From NCBI GenBank assembly GCA_013397695.1, contig VYZI01000083.1, positions 2,605,231-2,669,230 of the forward strand: a stretch of 64,000 nt of DNA, given 5' to 3'. Positions 38,464-48,605 of this stretch are shown here, in pieces. Each line of letters begins with the position of its first letter. The stretch's first letter is position 1. This DNA is from Centropus unirufus (taxonomy: Eukaryota > Chordata > Aves > Cuculiformes > Centropidae). A model generated the notes under the pieces. That model saw only the letters and a list, made by a program, of their open reading frames with translations, had not been told where the DNA came from and searched no databases. Position numbers and translations under genes: made by a program.

Positions 38464-39594
38464 AAAGGCATTACCAAGTCAAGGTTTCAGGGAAAAAATA
38501 GTTGCAGCTCTCAGACTTGTTGAGGAATTGCATTGTCTTATTTAAAGAGCAAAGAACCTTGGGGATGCTGAATTTCTGCTGTTACAATGCCTGCTGAGGA
38601 GGTCTGAATGACATCAGTTAAGAAGAAACTTGGCAGGACGTAATCTGTTGATTTTATGCCATTTACATCCATTCTCTTAGCAATGCCAACTGTCAGCATT
38701 TGAACTGTTTAAGTTCTCTTTTCCTCCTTCTGTCTCTGCTGAACTGGATTGCGAAAGCTTTAGTTGTAAGACTCTCAGCAGCCATTATCACTCCTGGCTT
38801 CAGTTGGTCTTTTCCTTCCCCAAAAAATGTCACAGGCAACCCTGTTATTAACTCTCAGGAGCACACTATTATTCCCACTACCCCTGTTATTCCAGGATTA
38901 CTGTGTGCAAGCATTTTTCCCTTCTCTGTACCTCATGAACCTCCATCCCTCAGGGGTGTTATCTGCCTCTCTGTATTTGCCCTCAGAGATCTTCTCGTGC
39001 AGCACAGAGTCAGAACTGCTAAAAACCACAGCATCACAGCCCAGAGAAAAAGAGGGGGTAGACACAATTTCAATGAATCAAGCTCCTGTAGGAGATTGGT
39101 ACAGCATCATTTGGCTTCATTTGCATTTTCTCTGGCTGCTATGAGAAAAGATACTTCAGGCAAACTTGCAGATACAACTAAATAACAATCATAAATACCT
39201 GGGAAGACATTTCTGTGACAGTCATGATTGACCTAATGTTGGAGCAAAATACCACATAGCCGCAACTTATTTTCAGTATTCCTCAGTCTCAAAAAGCATT
39301 TCATGGGATCGTTCTCCAACTTCCCCTGGTTTTGACACTGAAAAAGGCTGCTACTACCCCAGACACACAGTCAGGCTGTCATAATAACTCTGACTCAACA
39401 GGCCCCAGTTCTGCTCATGTACATCTGGATTGAAATTTAAAACGACCCTTTCCCAAATCTGAAACCTCCTTTTTTCTGTCTGTAACAGCCAAATGAGAAA
39501 CTTAGACACATACATGTGCATTTGAAAGCTCCACAAAAATAAGTTTGTATTTCCTTCTTTACCATAGTTAACTCTCAAGACTGTTCATTATTTA
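38464..39594. other. Unique non-coding DNA
   Basis: Two overlapping plus-strand frames (161 codons at 38700-39185 and 105 codons at 38827-39144) lie here. They use different frames of the same sequence, start with a hydrophobic Leu-rich stretch caused by T/C-rich DNA and carry no known domain. A perfect octamer is at 39119-39126. Confidence 0.45.
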
Positions 39595-39985
39595 CTTCTT
39601 GGGTATTCCTCCTTCTTCAACTTAATTCATTCTTTTTCTCCACCTTTTCCTTCCCCTTCTCAGTATTTTCTCTGGTTTCCCCTTTCACCATTCCAAAATG
39701 CTCTCCTTCCCTTTTGTGGCCTGTTCTCCATTTCTAATCTTTCATCAAATTTCTCTTAACTGATTGTCTCTCATCTTTCACACCCCCACATGTACTCACC
39801 TGTTCCTCCTTTCCCTTCATGGCCACTAATCAAAGGTGCCAGAAATTCTTAAATGGCACCAGACATTCTTAAACCATTTATGCAAAACCTTACACTTCCT
39901 ATTTTAACTCCAGTCCTCTTATGGTTTTCCTCTTTCTCTTCCTTGACTAAAAAGGAACTCCCTTCCCTGTTTATCTACAAACATT
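39595..39985. repeat. Pyrimidine-rich tract on the plus strand
   Basis: For nearly 400 bp the plus strand is dominated by C and T, with words such as TTCCTCCTTCTTC, TTTTCCTTCCCCTTCTC, CTCTCCTTCCC and CCTCTTTCTCTTCC. It is not a strict repeat unit. Such tracts can form triplex structure, act as polypyrimidine-binding sites if transcribed, or simply be decayed microsatellite. Confidence 0.6.
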
Positions 39986-41359
39986 TCTCCACTCAGATAA
40001 ATTAATTTGTATGAGACCAAAGCCCTTAAGTCACTCAGGTTTTGGGGTGGGTGTGATGGATTCTGAAGGGGAAGATTTACTGCGGTGTCAGTCACTCACT
40101 TGAACCTCTTACACCTTCACCCAATCTCGCACTCACAGACACAAAGCAAAATTTAGGAAATGGGATTTTGCTCCAGAATTTTCAGTCTGTTAGGGTTCTC
40201 TTTTCAGTGAGATGGTTCTAAGAGTCTCAACCCACTTCTTGGTTAATAAAAGACAAAAATACCCCTTAGTCCTTCTGTGCCATCTTTTGCCATCGCCTTC
40301 TGTGTGCATCCTTCTGATGCCACTGAAGACCCCACGTATCTGTCCATTTCTTGTTGAGCGCTCATTTCAGCCACATACTTGTTTGAAACATTGGCTGGAA
40401 ATAGTCCGGTTGCTTAAAGACAGGTATTGCTTAAATTTTTGCATCTCTAATGTAGGAAACAAAGTGGGTGCTACTTGCCATACAAGGTAGGTAGAATCAA
40501 ATAGCCTCCTGCTGGGTTTAGAGTATCTGGAAGACTGATGGACATGACTGCAAGCAGTTTTCATAGAGATTATTACAACGAAATAAGAGATACCAGGGTT
40601 ATGGTTAGAGAAGCTTTCATATGAACTTGTATCAAAAATGATTGCCCTACATGATAGAGGGTTTAATAGCTTGCACTAAAAAAAAGGGTAAAAATACCTA
40701 GGCTCAGTTCTAAAATATTCAATGTACACAGTATTTTTGCTTGCACTTAGGATTTTTGTTCCGGTTGATTCTGAGCCAAATGTAAGCACTAGGAAATTAA
40801 AAGCAGGAAGATCTGGACAATGTAGCATTTGGCTTTAGTGCAGATTGAAATGGTTTCTGTTCACATAATTACTGCTGAAAGACACTCCTTAGCAGCAAGC
40901 ACATTCAGTACAATGCAAGAGCCAAGGGAAAAGAATGAAGGAAACCAGGTATCTTGGGTCAGCTGGGTGGCCAAGAAAAAACTCTTAGTGAGAGCGGATC
41001 AGAGGATCCTGTCAGCATTCTTATCTCCTGTGCCTTCCTCTTGGAGGAGAACACAGGAGACGTGCAGCAATGATTTCCCGGCTCCTACATGCCCACACAC
41101 TCTCAGATCTGGAAGCTCAGAGTTCTCACTGGGACTTCCAGGGGCTGAACTTTCCTCCTCTGAGCCAGAAGCAAGAAACATCTCACGGAGATAAAAAGGT
41201 GTGTTTTATTGCTCAGAAAATTGAGAAATGCTCAAGTCTTGTTTTACTGTTCCTATAATGACAAATTACATGTTAACTTCCAGAAGGCTAAATTTTAAAC
41301 AGTTCGGTTTCACGCAGACAATGTGTTTGAAAAGCTGTCAAAACGCATCAATAACTTAC
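39986..41359. other. Unique non-coding DNA
   Basis: No gene is seen. A plus-strand segment from about 40457 to 40487 lies between AATGTAG and CAAG|GTAGGT and is open in all three frames, so it carries no information. A GC-richer patch near 41000-41180 gives overlapping short frames only. Confidence 0.45.
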
Positions 41360-41422
41360 CATTATCTACCCGGCAGGAAGCATCAAGGTGCTCGGAGAAG
41401 CTAGCATTGTAATATAAGATAA
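41360..41422 (-). other. Candidate 63-nt exon B (minus strand)
   Basis: On the minus strand a long pyrimidine tract (the complement of the G-rich block at 41437-41460) precedes AACTCGCTTGAAAG, then 63 nt, then the strong donor AATG|GTAAGTTATT. Only one frame is open; it reads ILYYNASFSEHLDASCRVDN, begins after two bases and ends with one, so both flanking introns would be phase 1. The acceptor ends in AAG, which is less favoured than CAG or TAG. The phase fits candidate exon A upstream. The peptide is not one I recognise, and chance remains quite possible. Confidence 0.2.
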
Positions 41423-41436
41423 CTTTCAAGCGAGTT

Positions 41437-41460
41437 GGGGGGAAGGGGGAGGGGGAAAGA
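41437..41460 (+). repeat. G-rich block (possible quadruplex)
   Basis: G6-AA-G5-A-G5-AAAGATGG gives three long guanine runs. With three runs a canonical four-run G-quadruplex is not met unless one run is split or a neighbour contributes. On the minus strand it is a C/T tract that would serve as the polypyrimidine tract for candidate exon B. Confidence 0.7.
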
Positions 41461-43365
41461 TGGCTATTAGGACACCATATTTATAGCATAAACCCTTAAT
41501 AATTCAACAGAAAGCTTCAGCACAAAGCAGAATTTAGCCTGCAGTTTGTAGGACAGAGACTCATCACACAAAAATCCATCTAGCTCAATTTTACTAACAA
41601 TCTTTTGTCATCAATTCAGGCAAATACAGATTCATTTTCCAAAACATGAGAACTTAAATCTAGACAGATCCTGGAGCATCTCAAAGAAGGATTTACTTGA
41701 GAGTCAATAAAACCATCATGTTAATCCAATTTCACAGATGCAGCCAACCAATTTATTACTCCAGGAAAAAGTATTTTTTTCCAACCTAATAATGAACTAA
41801 ATAAGCAGCAATCTCAACTGCCCATGATCGCAAAAGTTTAGTGCTAGTAGCTAATTAGTAATATTTACTCGCAACGTCACAAGAGTGTATCATGAGGTTG
41901 TTAAAACTGATCAGATTTTTAAGGTGAAAAAAATCACCAAGCATCAGAGTAGTCTCCATATTTTCATGACTTTGGCTCTAGAAAGGTTGTGTATGAAGTA
42001 GCAAGTGGACCATAAACATCTCTAAGACTATTAAATATATAGACCACTCCTGGACACACAGCACTCGCAGTCAAGGCTTACAGGGGTTAAGACTGGTAGA
42101 AATGTCATCAACATCAACACCAGCACGCATTAACTCACATATTTGCACTGCTACCACCACCAGCACAGTGGAATTTCCTAGACAGAAAATGCAAGACTTA
42201 TTTGGAAGAATGTATAAGGTAAAGACCAGCATTGTCATAACTCAGTCTTCCAGTTTATGCTGACAGGAAGTTTTCCAACGGCCCTTCCTGAAATTTATTT
42301 GCGCTCTTCCCTCCCCAGTCTGTGCTCTCTTGGTCCCCATTAACACACCAGGTCCCTCAGAAAGTAAAGAAACGATATTACTCATGAAATTGCCTGAACA
42401 AACTGTCCTAAGAACATCACAGAAGATCCCCACTACTGCAGGCCAGCAACAGGGGGACAATGAGCAAAATGAACCACCAGGGAACCTCTCTTGTATAAAG
42501 CAAACACGATGCAGGTTTTGTTAAGCCAGAGTTTCCTATACAGAGTAACTGAAGACAGAACAGCTCCAATGTCTATCATGGAATTCTATCTCACTTTTCA
42601 TTAAATCCGTATTTTACTCAGTGATTTTTTCCTTTCAATTTATCCCTGTGTTCTAGAAGTAATGATCTCAATTGCAGTCTGAAGAAAAAGTAAAGACAAA
42701 TGCTGCTGTGTTTCTATAGAAGATTAAGACTCAAAACCCAGTGAAAATATCCTGTTCTACATTACAGACCAGATTTCCTGCAAGGGAAATGGTGATGCAG
42801 TGTCACTGTTCAGATTAACTGTTTAATATTCTGTTGGGAATACATCACACAGATATCCAGTCAGAAAGAACTGCATTTCAGCAAGCTTAAATACAGAAGA
42901 GGCGTTTGACTGCTTCAAAACCCGCACACATATTGTGAGACAAGGTTCCTACCACTGTTTTGAGTCATTGAGTATCTTTTTATGCAGCTTTTCTAAAGCT
43001 CGGTACTGACATGAGGAATATGCCATGTTAGGTGCTGTGCCGGAGTGGGAGGGAGGTGGTGGCATGCGAGTGACTTTATGAAGAAGCCTGCAACATCTCC
43101 ATGAAAAGGCAAAATCCCTCACAGCCCCAGCAGCGCTTCATTCCAATTCTTCTGTAAAAGCCATCAGTCAACAGCCAGTCAGACTCTTAAATGTACGACT
43201 CCCTAAGATTTCATTACCACCAAAAATACCAGTCTCCTCAGCTGATGAATTATCCCTGACAATTTATAGATACGTTTAGAGGAATCTGCTCCTACCATTT
43301 TTTATGCTAAACGTATTTTGTCTTCTACCAAATAGAAACTGAACAGCCCATCCACTATCGCTTAC
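41461..43365. other. Unique non-coding DNA
   Basis: No gene or nameable repeat is seen in this AT-rich stretch. Around 43050 a short G-rich patch (GTGGGAGGGAGGTGGTGG) occurs. Confidence 0.5.
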
Positions 43366-43422
43366 CAGTCGATCCTTCCATTACACACAGCGCTCCTCTG
43401 GGACCTGATGTTTCTTGTAATC
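43366..43422 (-). other. Candidate 57-nt exon A (minus strand)
   Basis: On the minus strand a good acceptor, CATTTGTTTCTTTCAG, is followed by 57 nt and the donor ACTG|GTAAGCG. Two frames are open. The one compatible with its neighbours reads LQETSGPRGALCVMEGST, starts after two bases and ends with one, giving phase 1 introns on both sides and a length divisible by three, as in a cassette exon. An ATG inside it (codon M of MEGST) sits in a favourable context, so it could also be a first coding exon. The protein family is not recognised. Confidence 0.25.
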
Positions 43423-44380
43423 CTGAAAGAAACAAATGTTGAATAGATTATGTTGCAGGGCTCAGTTTTGATACTACTTCAGATGAGCTGATAATCCCGA
43501 ATGCATACACTTGCTAGATTCATTCCCTTTAAAATTTGTGGGCTACTCCTCACTACAGCGTTCCTAGCTGTGACATACAGGGACATGACGCTTCAACACG
43601 AGCCACCTGAGTGATCGCAGACACCACTGATATTCTGTTTGAACGCAGAAAAATACCAGCTTCTTCAATTTTAATACATCTTTTGACAACATTTAGAATG
43701 TAGAAACATAGGGATTCATCATGCTGTCCTTTTCTGTTTACCTGAGCCAAAGGGCACTAAGGCTTTCATTGCAAGGATTTAAGCCATCATTCTTCCTTAA
43801 GAGTTGAACTCCTGAGGTTTATAGTCGTGTCTGACCTTGTAAACACACCTTTGGTACTCGCCAGTAGCGCCTGAGGTTTTGTCTTGGTGATTAACTGCCC
43901 GGTTGATTCCTAACACAGAGCCAGCTCATTAAACTGGCCCAAAGCCATGCAACTGAAATAGCCTCAAACACCTAAAGATTATACCTGATGTTAATTGTGG
44001 GTGTAAACCTGGATCTCCCAACAACACCTTATAAACCAGAGCCCTCCCAGTAGGATGGAGGCTGCTCTGATGTAAACAAACAGCCCAGAGGAACACAATT
44101 ACTGTTTTCACACAAAATCCGATTCCAGTAGGAAATAGAAAAAATATATCTCAGAATATTTAATTCACCTACTTTGTTTAAAGAGGATTTTAAGTGCTTA
44201 TATTTTTAGCATCAACATGTTTTTACTAAATACCTGGTTTAAGTTTTTGGTTTATTTATTACTTGTTTTCATCTTTTCCTTTTCAAAGATACCAGTGGTT
44301 GGTCCTAGAAAACTGATCTGGCTGATCTGGCTAGTTCTCCCGACCATTCTTTCCCCTCTGTTTTTTAATTTTGGTGAGAG
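43423..44380. other. Unique non-coding DNA
   Basis: No gene or named repeat is seen. A hydrophobic plus-strand frame starts at 44217; it is a by-product of T-rich sequence. Confidence 0.5.
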
Positions 44381-44412
44381 AAAGAAATTGTTTTCCTTTC
44401 TTCAGGGTAAGT
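44381..44412 (+). promoter_or_regulatory. Near-ratchet splice point
   Basis: A pyrimidine tract and acceptor, TTGTTTTCCTTTCTTCAG, is followed after one extra G by the donor GTAAGTTT. An acceptor abutting a donor is the form of a recursive (ratchet) splice site used inside long introns. The extra G makes it imperfect: the exact form would be AG|GTAAGT. It is on the plus strand, opposite to the candidate exons. Confidence 0.2.
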
Positions 44413-46050
44413 TTAAAAGCAAGCTGCTATGCAGAGATGATATTTGTCGATCCGTATCTGGGTGCTGGGGGGGTTTACGGATGGTGGAATTAAAGCAGCT
44501 AAAAGGTACACGTAGCTGATAGCAAGAAGACACTAAAGCTCAACAGACAAGCTGTTCTTCACAGCACTCTGATGTCCTTGTGGCAAAAGGATGAGTCCTA
44601 TTAAAACGGAACATCAGCATCAAAGAGAATGAGTAGAGGTTATAAGAGGAACATTGAAAAAAGCAATGCATCCTGAAAGGATTCCCGCCAAGGAGATGCC
44701 AGCTGTCTCCACAGCATTTGCTGTCCCCCAGTTTAAGAAAATACATGGAAATTATTATTTTGCAAAGAATGATGTTGTAATTAGGCAATTCTATCACATG
44801 ATGCTTTTTCTCCCAACACTGCCGATTAGAAATATCACATTCCTACAGCTACGGAGACAGGGAGAAAGGGAGAATTACAGATTCATGGAAAGATGGAGTA
44901 CTGCTATTTTCGTTTAGAGCTCATAAAACCTTATTTCTTCCCTCTTCAGTAACTGTTTTCATTCTTAGACAAACAAGGTAAACTATGTGGAGATTCTGCC
45001 TCATCCTGTATTCCTTATGCAACCAAGACTGCATCAGCCTCTGTAAATCCTTGACCCCTTGTGGGACAAATACACAGCCAGAGTGACAAGTGCAGAACGG
45101 TGGCTATCTGACAGTCACATGAGGACCACCAAAAAGATATTAACCAAGGAGTGGAAAGGAGAACAGGAAACAAACAAACAAATCACAACAACTTAGGCTC
45201 ATGGTCAAGATGAGAAATAAAATTGACAAGTTTAAGAAAAACAAAATTAAACTAGTTTCTTTCCCCCCCTCTCCAGCTGATTGTTAAACATGTTTTTTTC
45301 CATACAGGACACACACAACCACGATCAACTCCCATTCTAATTAAGATCTTGTGTTTTCTCTGACTAATGAGTTTGTTCTGCACATATTCCAGAGGTCTAC
45401 AGCAGTGAAACACCACGCTGCTCCCGTGCCGGCCAGGGAGTGCTACACTGGCATTAGGCAAAGGTGCCATGATCGGCTGCCTGAGGCCAGACACCAGGCA
45501 GGACAGGCAGGAGTCTTGTCACTTTTGACTTTTACAAAGCAATGTTATTTTGAAAAGAAAGAATATTCTTACTCTCCAGTAGAGTTGAACAGTGACAAGA
45601 ATGAGACACTGCCTTATATGTCAGTCCTGGAGTAACTGCAGTAGCTGAAACATTGCATGGATTCAAACAACCCCCCCAAAAAAGCCCTACTGTGTTTTCC
45701 CTTGTCCACTTATAGTGAGAAATTAGTGAAATTAAGAGACAAGGAAATGACTGGTTTAAGCACTGAGTGTGCCTGTCACCAGGTTAAACAGCTTGGCTGT
45801 TGTTCTAAGCAAATGTCACACTGTCCTTGGAGCACGAGACTGAGTGGGAAACTTGCCTTCCAAGGGACAGAAAAATTAGGTCCAACACAAAAGAAACCCA
45901 AGACTGACCCTGTAGCTGGGGAATCAAGAGGAGGGGAGAGACAGAGCTGGGTATAGAGCACGTTCTGACCTGTCACAGTGAGACAAGGCTCAACTCGATC
46001 CCTTCACTCGGTGAGAGAGGACGTGTGGTCAGATAGAGAAGATTTCTTAC
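44413..46050. other. Unique non-coding DNA
   Basis: No gene is seen. A G7 run occurs at 44467-44473 and a C-run near 45265. Frames at 45252-45956 are short and on both strands. Confidence 0.5.
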
Positions 46051-46105
46051 CCTCGGCCGGAGAACGCCAGAGTACAAGAGTGAACAGTGAGTTCCCATCA
46101 AGTTC
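46051..46105 (-). other. Candidate 55-nt exon C (minus strand)
   Basis: On the minus strand a well-formed pyrimidine tract, GAATTTCTTCACTTTCTCAAG, precedes 55 nt and the donor CGAGG|GTAAGAAA. One frame is open in phase 0 at its start and phase 1 at its end, reading ELDGNSLFTLVLWRSPAE. The phase 1 end matches the phase 1 start of exon A, 2.6 kb downstream on the same strand. The acceptor again ends in AAG. No upstream exon ending in phase 0 was found. The peptide is not recognised. Confidence 0.2.
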
Positions 46106-48524
46106 CTTGAGAAAGTGAAGAAATTCACAATGGAAACTTTTCCATTACGGAGGCTTCCGGGGAAATGACCCCAGAGATCCAGTCAGTGCACAAGGAACCC
46201 ATTTTTGTTGGTAGAGGGTGTAAAAGCAGAACCAGTGGAGATCCTCAACAGCCCTTCAGAAAATGCTCTGCAGAATTGCTTTGAATGTCAGCAGCACCGT
46301 ATGCAGCCGAGAGCCAGCTCAGAAGGGAACTGTTTGAAGGTGATCATAGCTGATTTTCTTTATTTGCTAAACGAAGAGTTTCAGACACAGTATGATTTTT
46401 TGTGCGTGTCTGTGCCTCAGACCTCGTATCCTAACTCATGGTTGTATTTTCCCTCCACACAGCCTAACAAAAGGTCATCTTTGCCCTGACACTTGGCTCC
46501 CTGACTACCCAGAAGCAGCTGTGTAGGCAAGAAAAGGACCATAAAATACACTGCTGCTTATAAATCAGTTGTACACACTGATCCCTAACATTTTTTTTTT
46601 GTCTGCAATGTACTAAGGTTTACGTTATTTGTTGCATGGACATGCCCTCCAAGAGGGCAGACCCTCACAAGCCCACCGTTACCACAGCTGCAAGAGCCAG
46701 CCGGGTGATCAAAAATAACTGGGAAACTAGTGACGTAAAATGAACGGGCCTCTGGGTACTGCGAGAGTAAGCCATACACTCTTTTGCCTCCTCCCCAAGC
46801 AGAAGTCCCAGCATCACTGCCCAAGGGGTGGATACAAGTCCCCATATTTTTATAGGGTTTTTTTCAGCCGCAGCAGCAGCAGCCTTGTCTGGTAAAAGCT
46901 GAAGCTATGCTTCCTTTTTGACTGAGGAGCACAGCTCGTCAAGGGCACATGTGTTTCTCTGGCTGCCCAGGACCCTGTAGTGACCCCCCCGTGCACACAT
47001 GCATTGTTCAACCCTCTGCTAATTGCCACAAATAACAAGCACCCAAGCGTGACCACTTAACACATTCAGCTGCTCATCAGAAAAAGCCCAAGAAAAGGGA
47101 GCAGACCCAGAGGACACCAAGTGAGCTCCGGGCCACAGGCAGTGTCAGGGGCTCTGGGCACTGCCAGGAGGAACTGGCTTCCCTTCTTCTGGGAACACCC
47201 TATTCCCTCGCCCATGCTGCCTTGGAGATTTCAACAGCAGAGAGCACAGAAAGGGGACAGCCCTTGGGGCAAAAAAGGGAAGCTATCAGGGACCTTTAGG
47301 AAGAGTGAAGAAGGATCAGCTACTTTCTTCTGAGCATAAACCCTGCTTTTTACATCACATCCACTGGACAGAGTGGAGTGACAAATTGCACTTAGAGCCA
47401 TTTTACTTTCCAATACACAGCTTTTTGCCTTTGAAATCATCACCAGCACCTCCTCTCATTTTGGATACACGACCGCAGTGCACCAGTTTGGTGGTGGCAA
47501 TAAAGGATGTGTTCATCTGTACTCAAACCCATCCCACCAACAGTTCCACACCAGACCACAGCTCCAGCCAGCACAGAAAGTCTTGAACACCACAATAAGC
47601 AGAGAACAGCTTCCTAACACAGCTTTTAGAAACAACTTTCAGGCTGCTTACTCCAGTGCAACAGGTTGGGAAATCTGCCTACACAGAGCTCGATGACCTT
47701 GCTGTGCTGCCTCCACACACCACACAAGAGCTGAACAGGTCACATCATCCAGACCATGGACAACAAAGCCCACCATATAATGATGACTCCTGTTCAAACA
47801 GATGCCCACACAAGGTGCTCTTGAATAAGAATGAAATGTGTTTCTGTGGAAGCCCAGGCCTCTTGCCCACATTAGAATATATTCCATAACAAGTGAAGGG
47901 TAAATCTCAGGGATCCAGAGATGGGTGACACAGATGACACTCATAAGCTGTTTGGGGTGTCTGAACGGGTACTGGAGCACCGAGTTGTGCTATGAATTAT
48001 GCCTGGACGCTTCAGCCCTCACGTCCATGGACTGTTGCCATGGCCCGAGGTTTCGTATTTATTGAGCACATGCGGTCAGTCCAAAATGCCCTAGGTAGGC
48101 TTTAAGACATCTAGACTTATTTCGGCCAGACATAATTTGGTGTGCAAAAGTCCTGGTCATATGTGATGGATCTCAAATGTTTCTGGGCCAAGACTCCTGG
48201 CAGAGGGAAAAAACACCAGGTCCAGAAAGTCAGACAGTGTGCAGCCCTGACTTCTGCAGCTGGGGTCAAGTACACCAGAACCACCACAAAGGAAGTGTTC
48301 AGCGCAGCCAGCTTGAGCCAAGGAATGACTAAAGCACACAAAGTTAGAGTTTGGGGATATGGACGCAGCACAGGAAGCACAATTCAACTGTGAAAGCTCT
48401 GCCAGGGCTGTGTAACAAACCTGCCAACCGCAAGACTGAGTACCTGTGCATGAAAACACTCCAGAGGGCCACCACAAGGCCTCACCTCTGCTAGCATGCA
48501 TGACTTACATTGCTGCCTGGTTCA
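46106..48524. other. Unique non-coding DNA
   Basis: No gene or nameable repeat is seen. The GC-richer segments at 46600-47200 and 47640-48500 produce several overlapping frames of 60-114 codons on both strands without domains. A T10 run lies at 46591-46600. Confidence 0.5.
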
Positions 48525-48605
48525 GCTCTTCCTCCCTCCTGAAGCCAAAAAATCCTTCCTCTCTCTACTTTTATTCTTCTCTTTTCCCCCACAACTGTCT
48601 GTCAC
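48525..48605. repeat. Short pyrimidine-rich tract
   Basis: Words such as CTCTTCCTCCCTCCTG and TCCTTCCTCTCTCTAC, then TTATTCTTCTCTTTTCCCCC, make this 80 bp mostly C and T on the plus strand, like a smaller version of the 39.6 kb block. Confidence 0.6.

Noticed and set aside
38700..39185. 161-codon plus-strand open frame starting with a hydrophobic stretch
   Set aside because: The Leu/Ser-rich start is what T/C-rich DNA encodes in any frame. A second frame of similar length overlaps it. No known family.
43053..43070. GTGGGAGGGAGGTGGTGG as a G-quadruplex
   Set aside because: The guanine runs are mostly of two, so only a weak two-layer structure is possible.
44217..44519. Hydrophobic 100-codon frame resembling a membrane protein
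   Set aside because: The hydrophobicity is due to T-rich sequence. The frame runs through strong splice-like sites and has no family resemblance.
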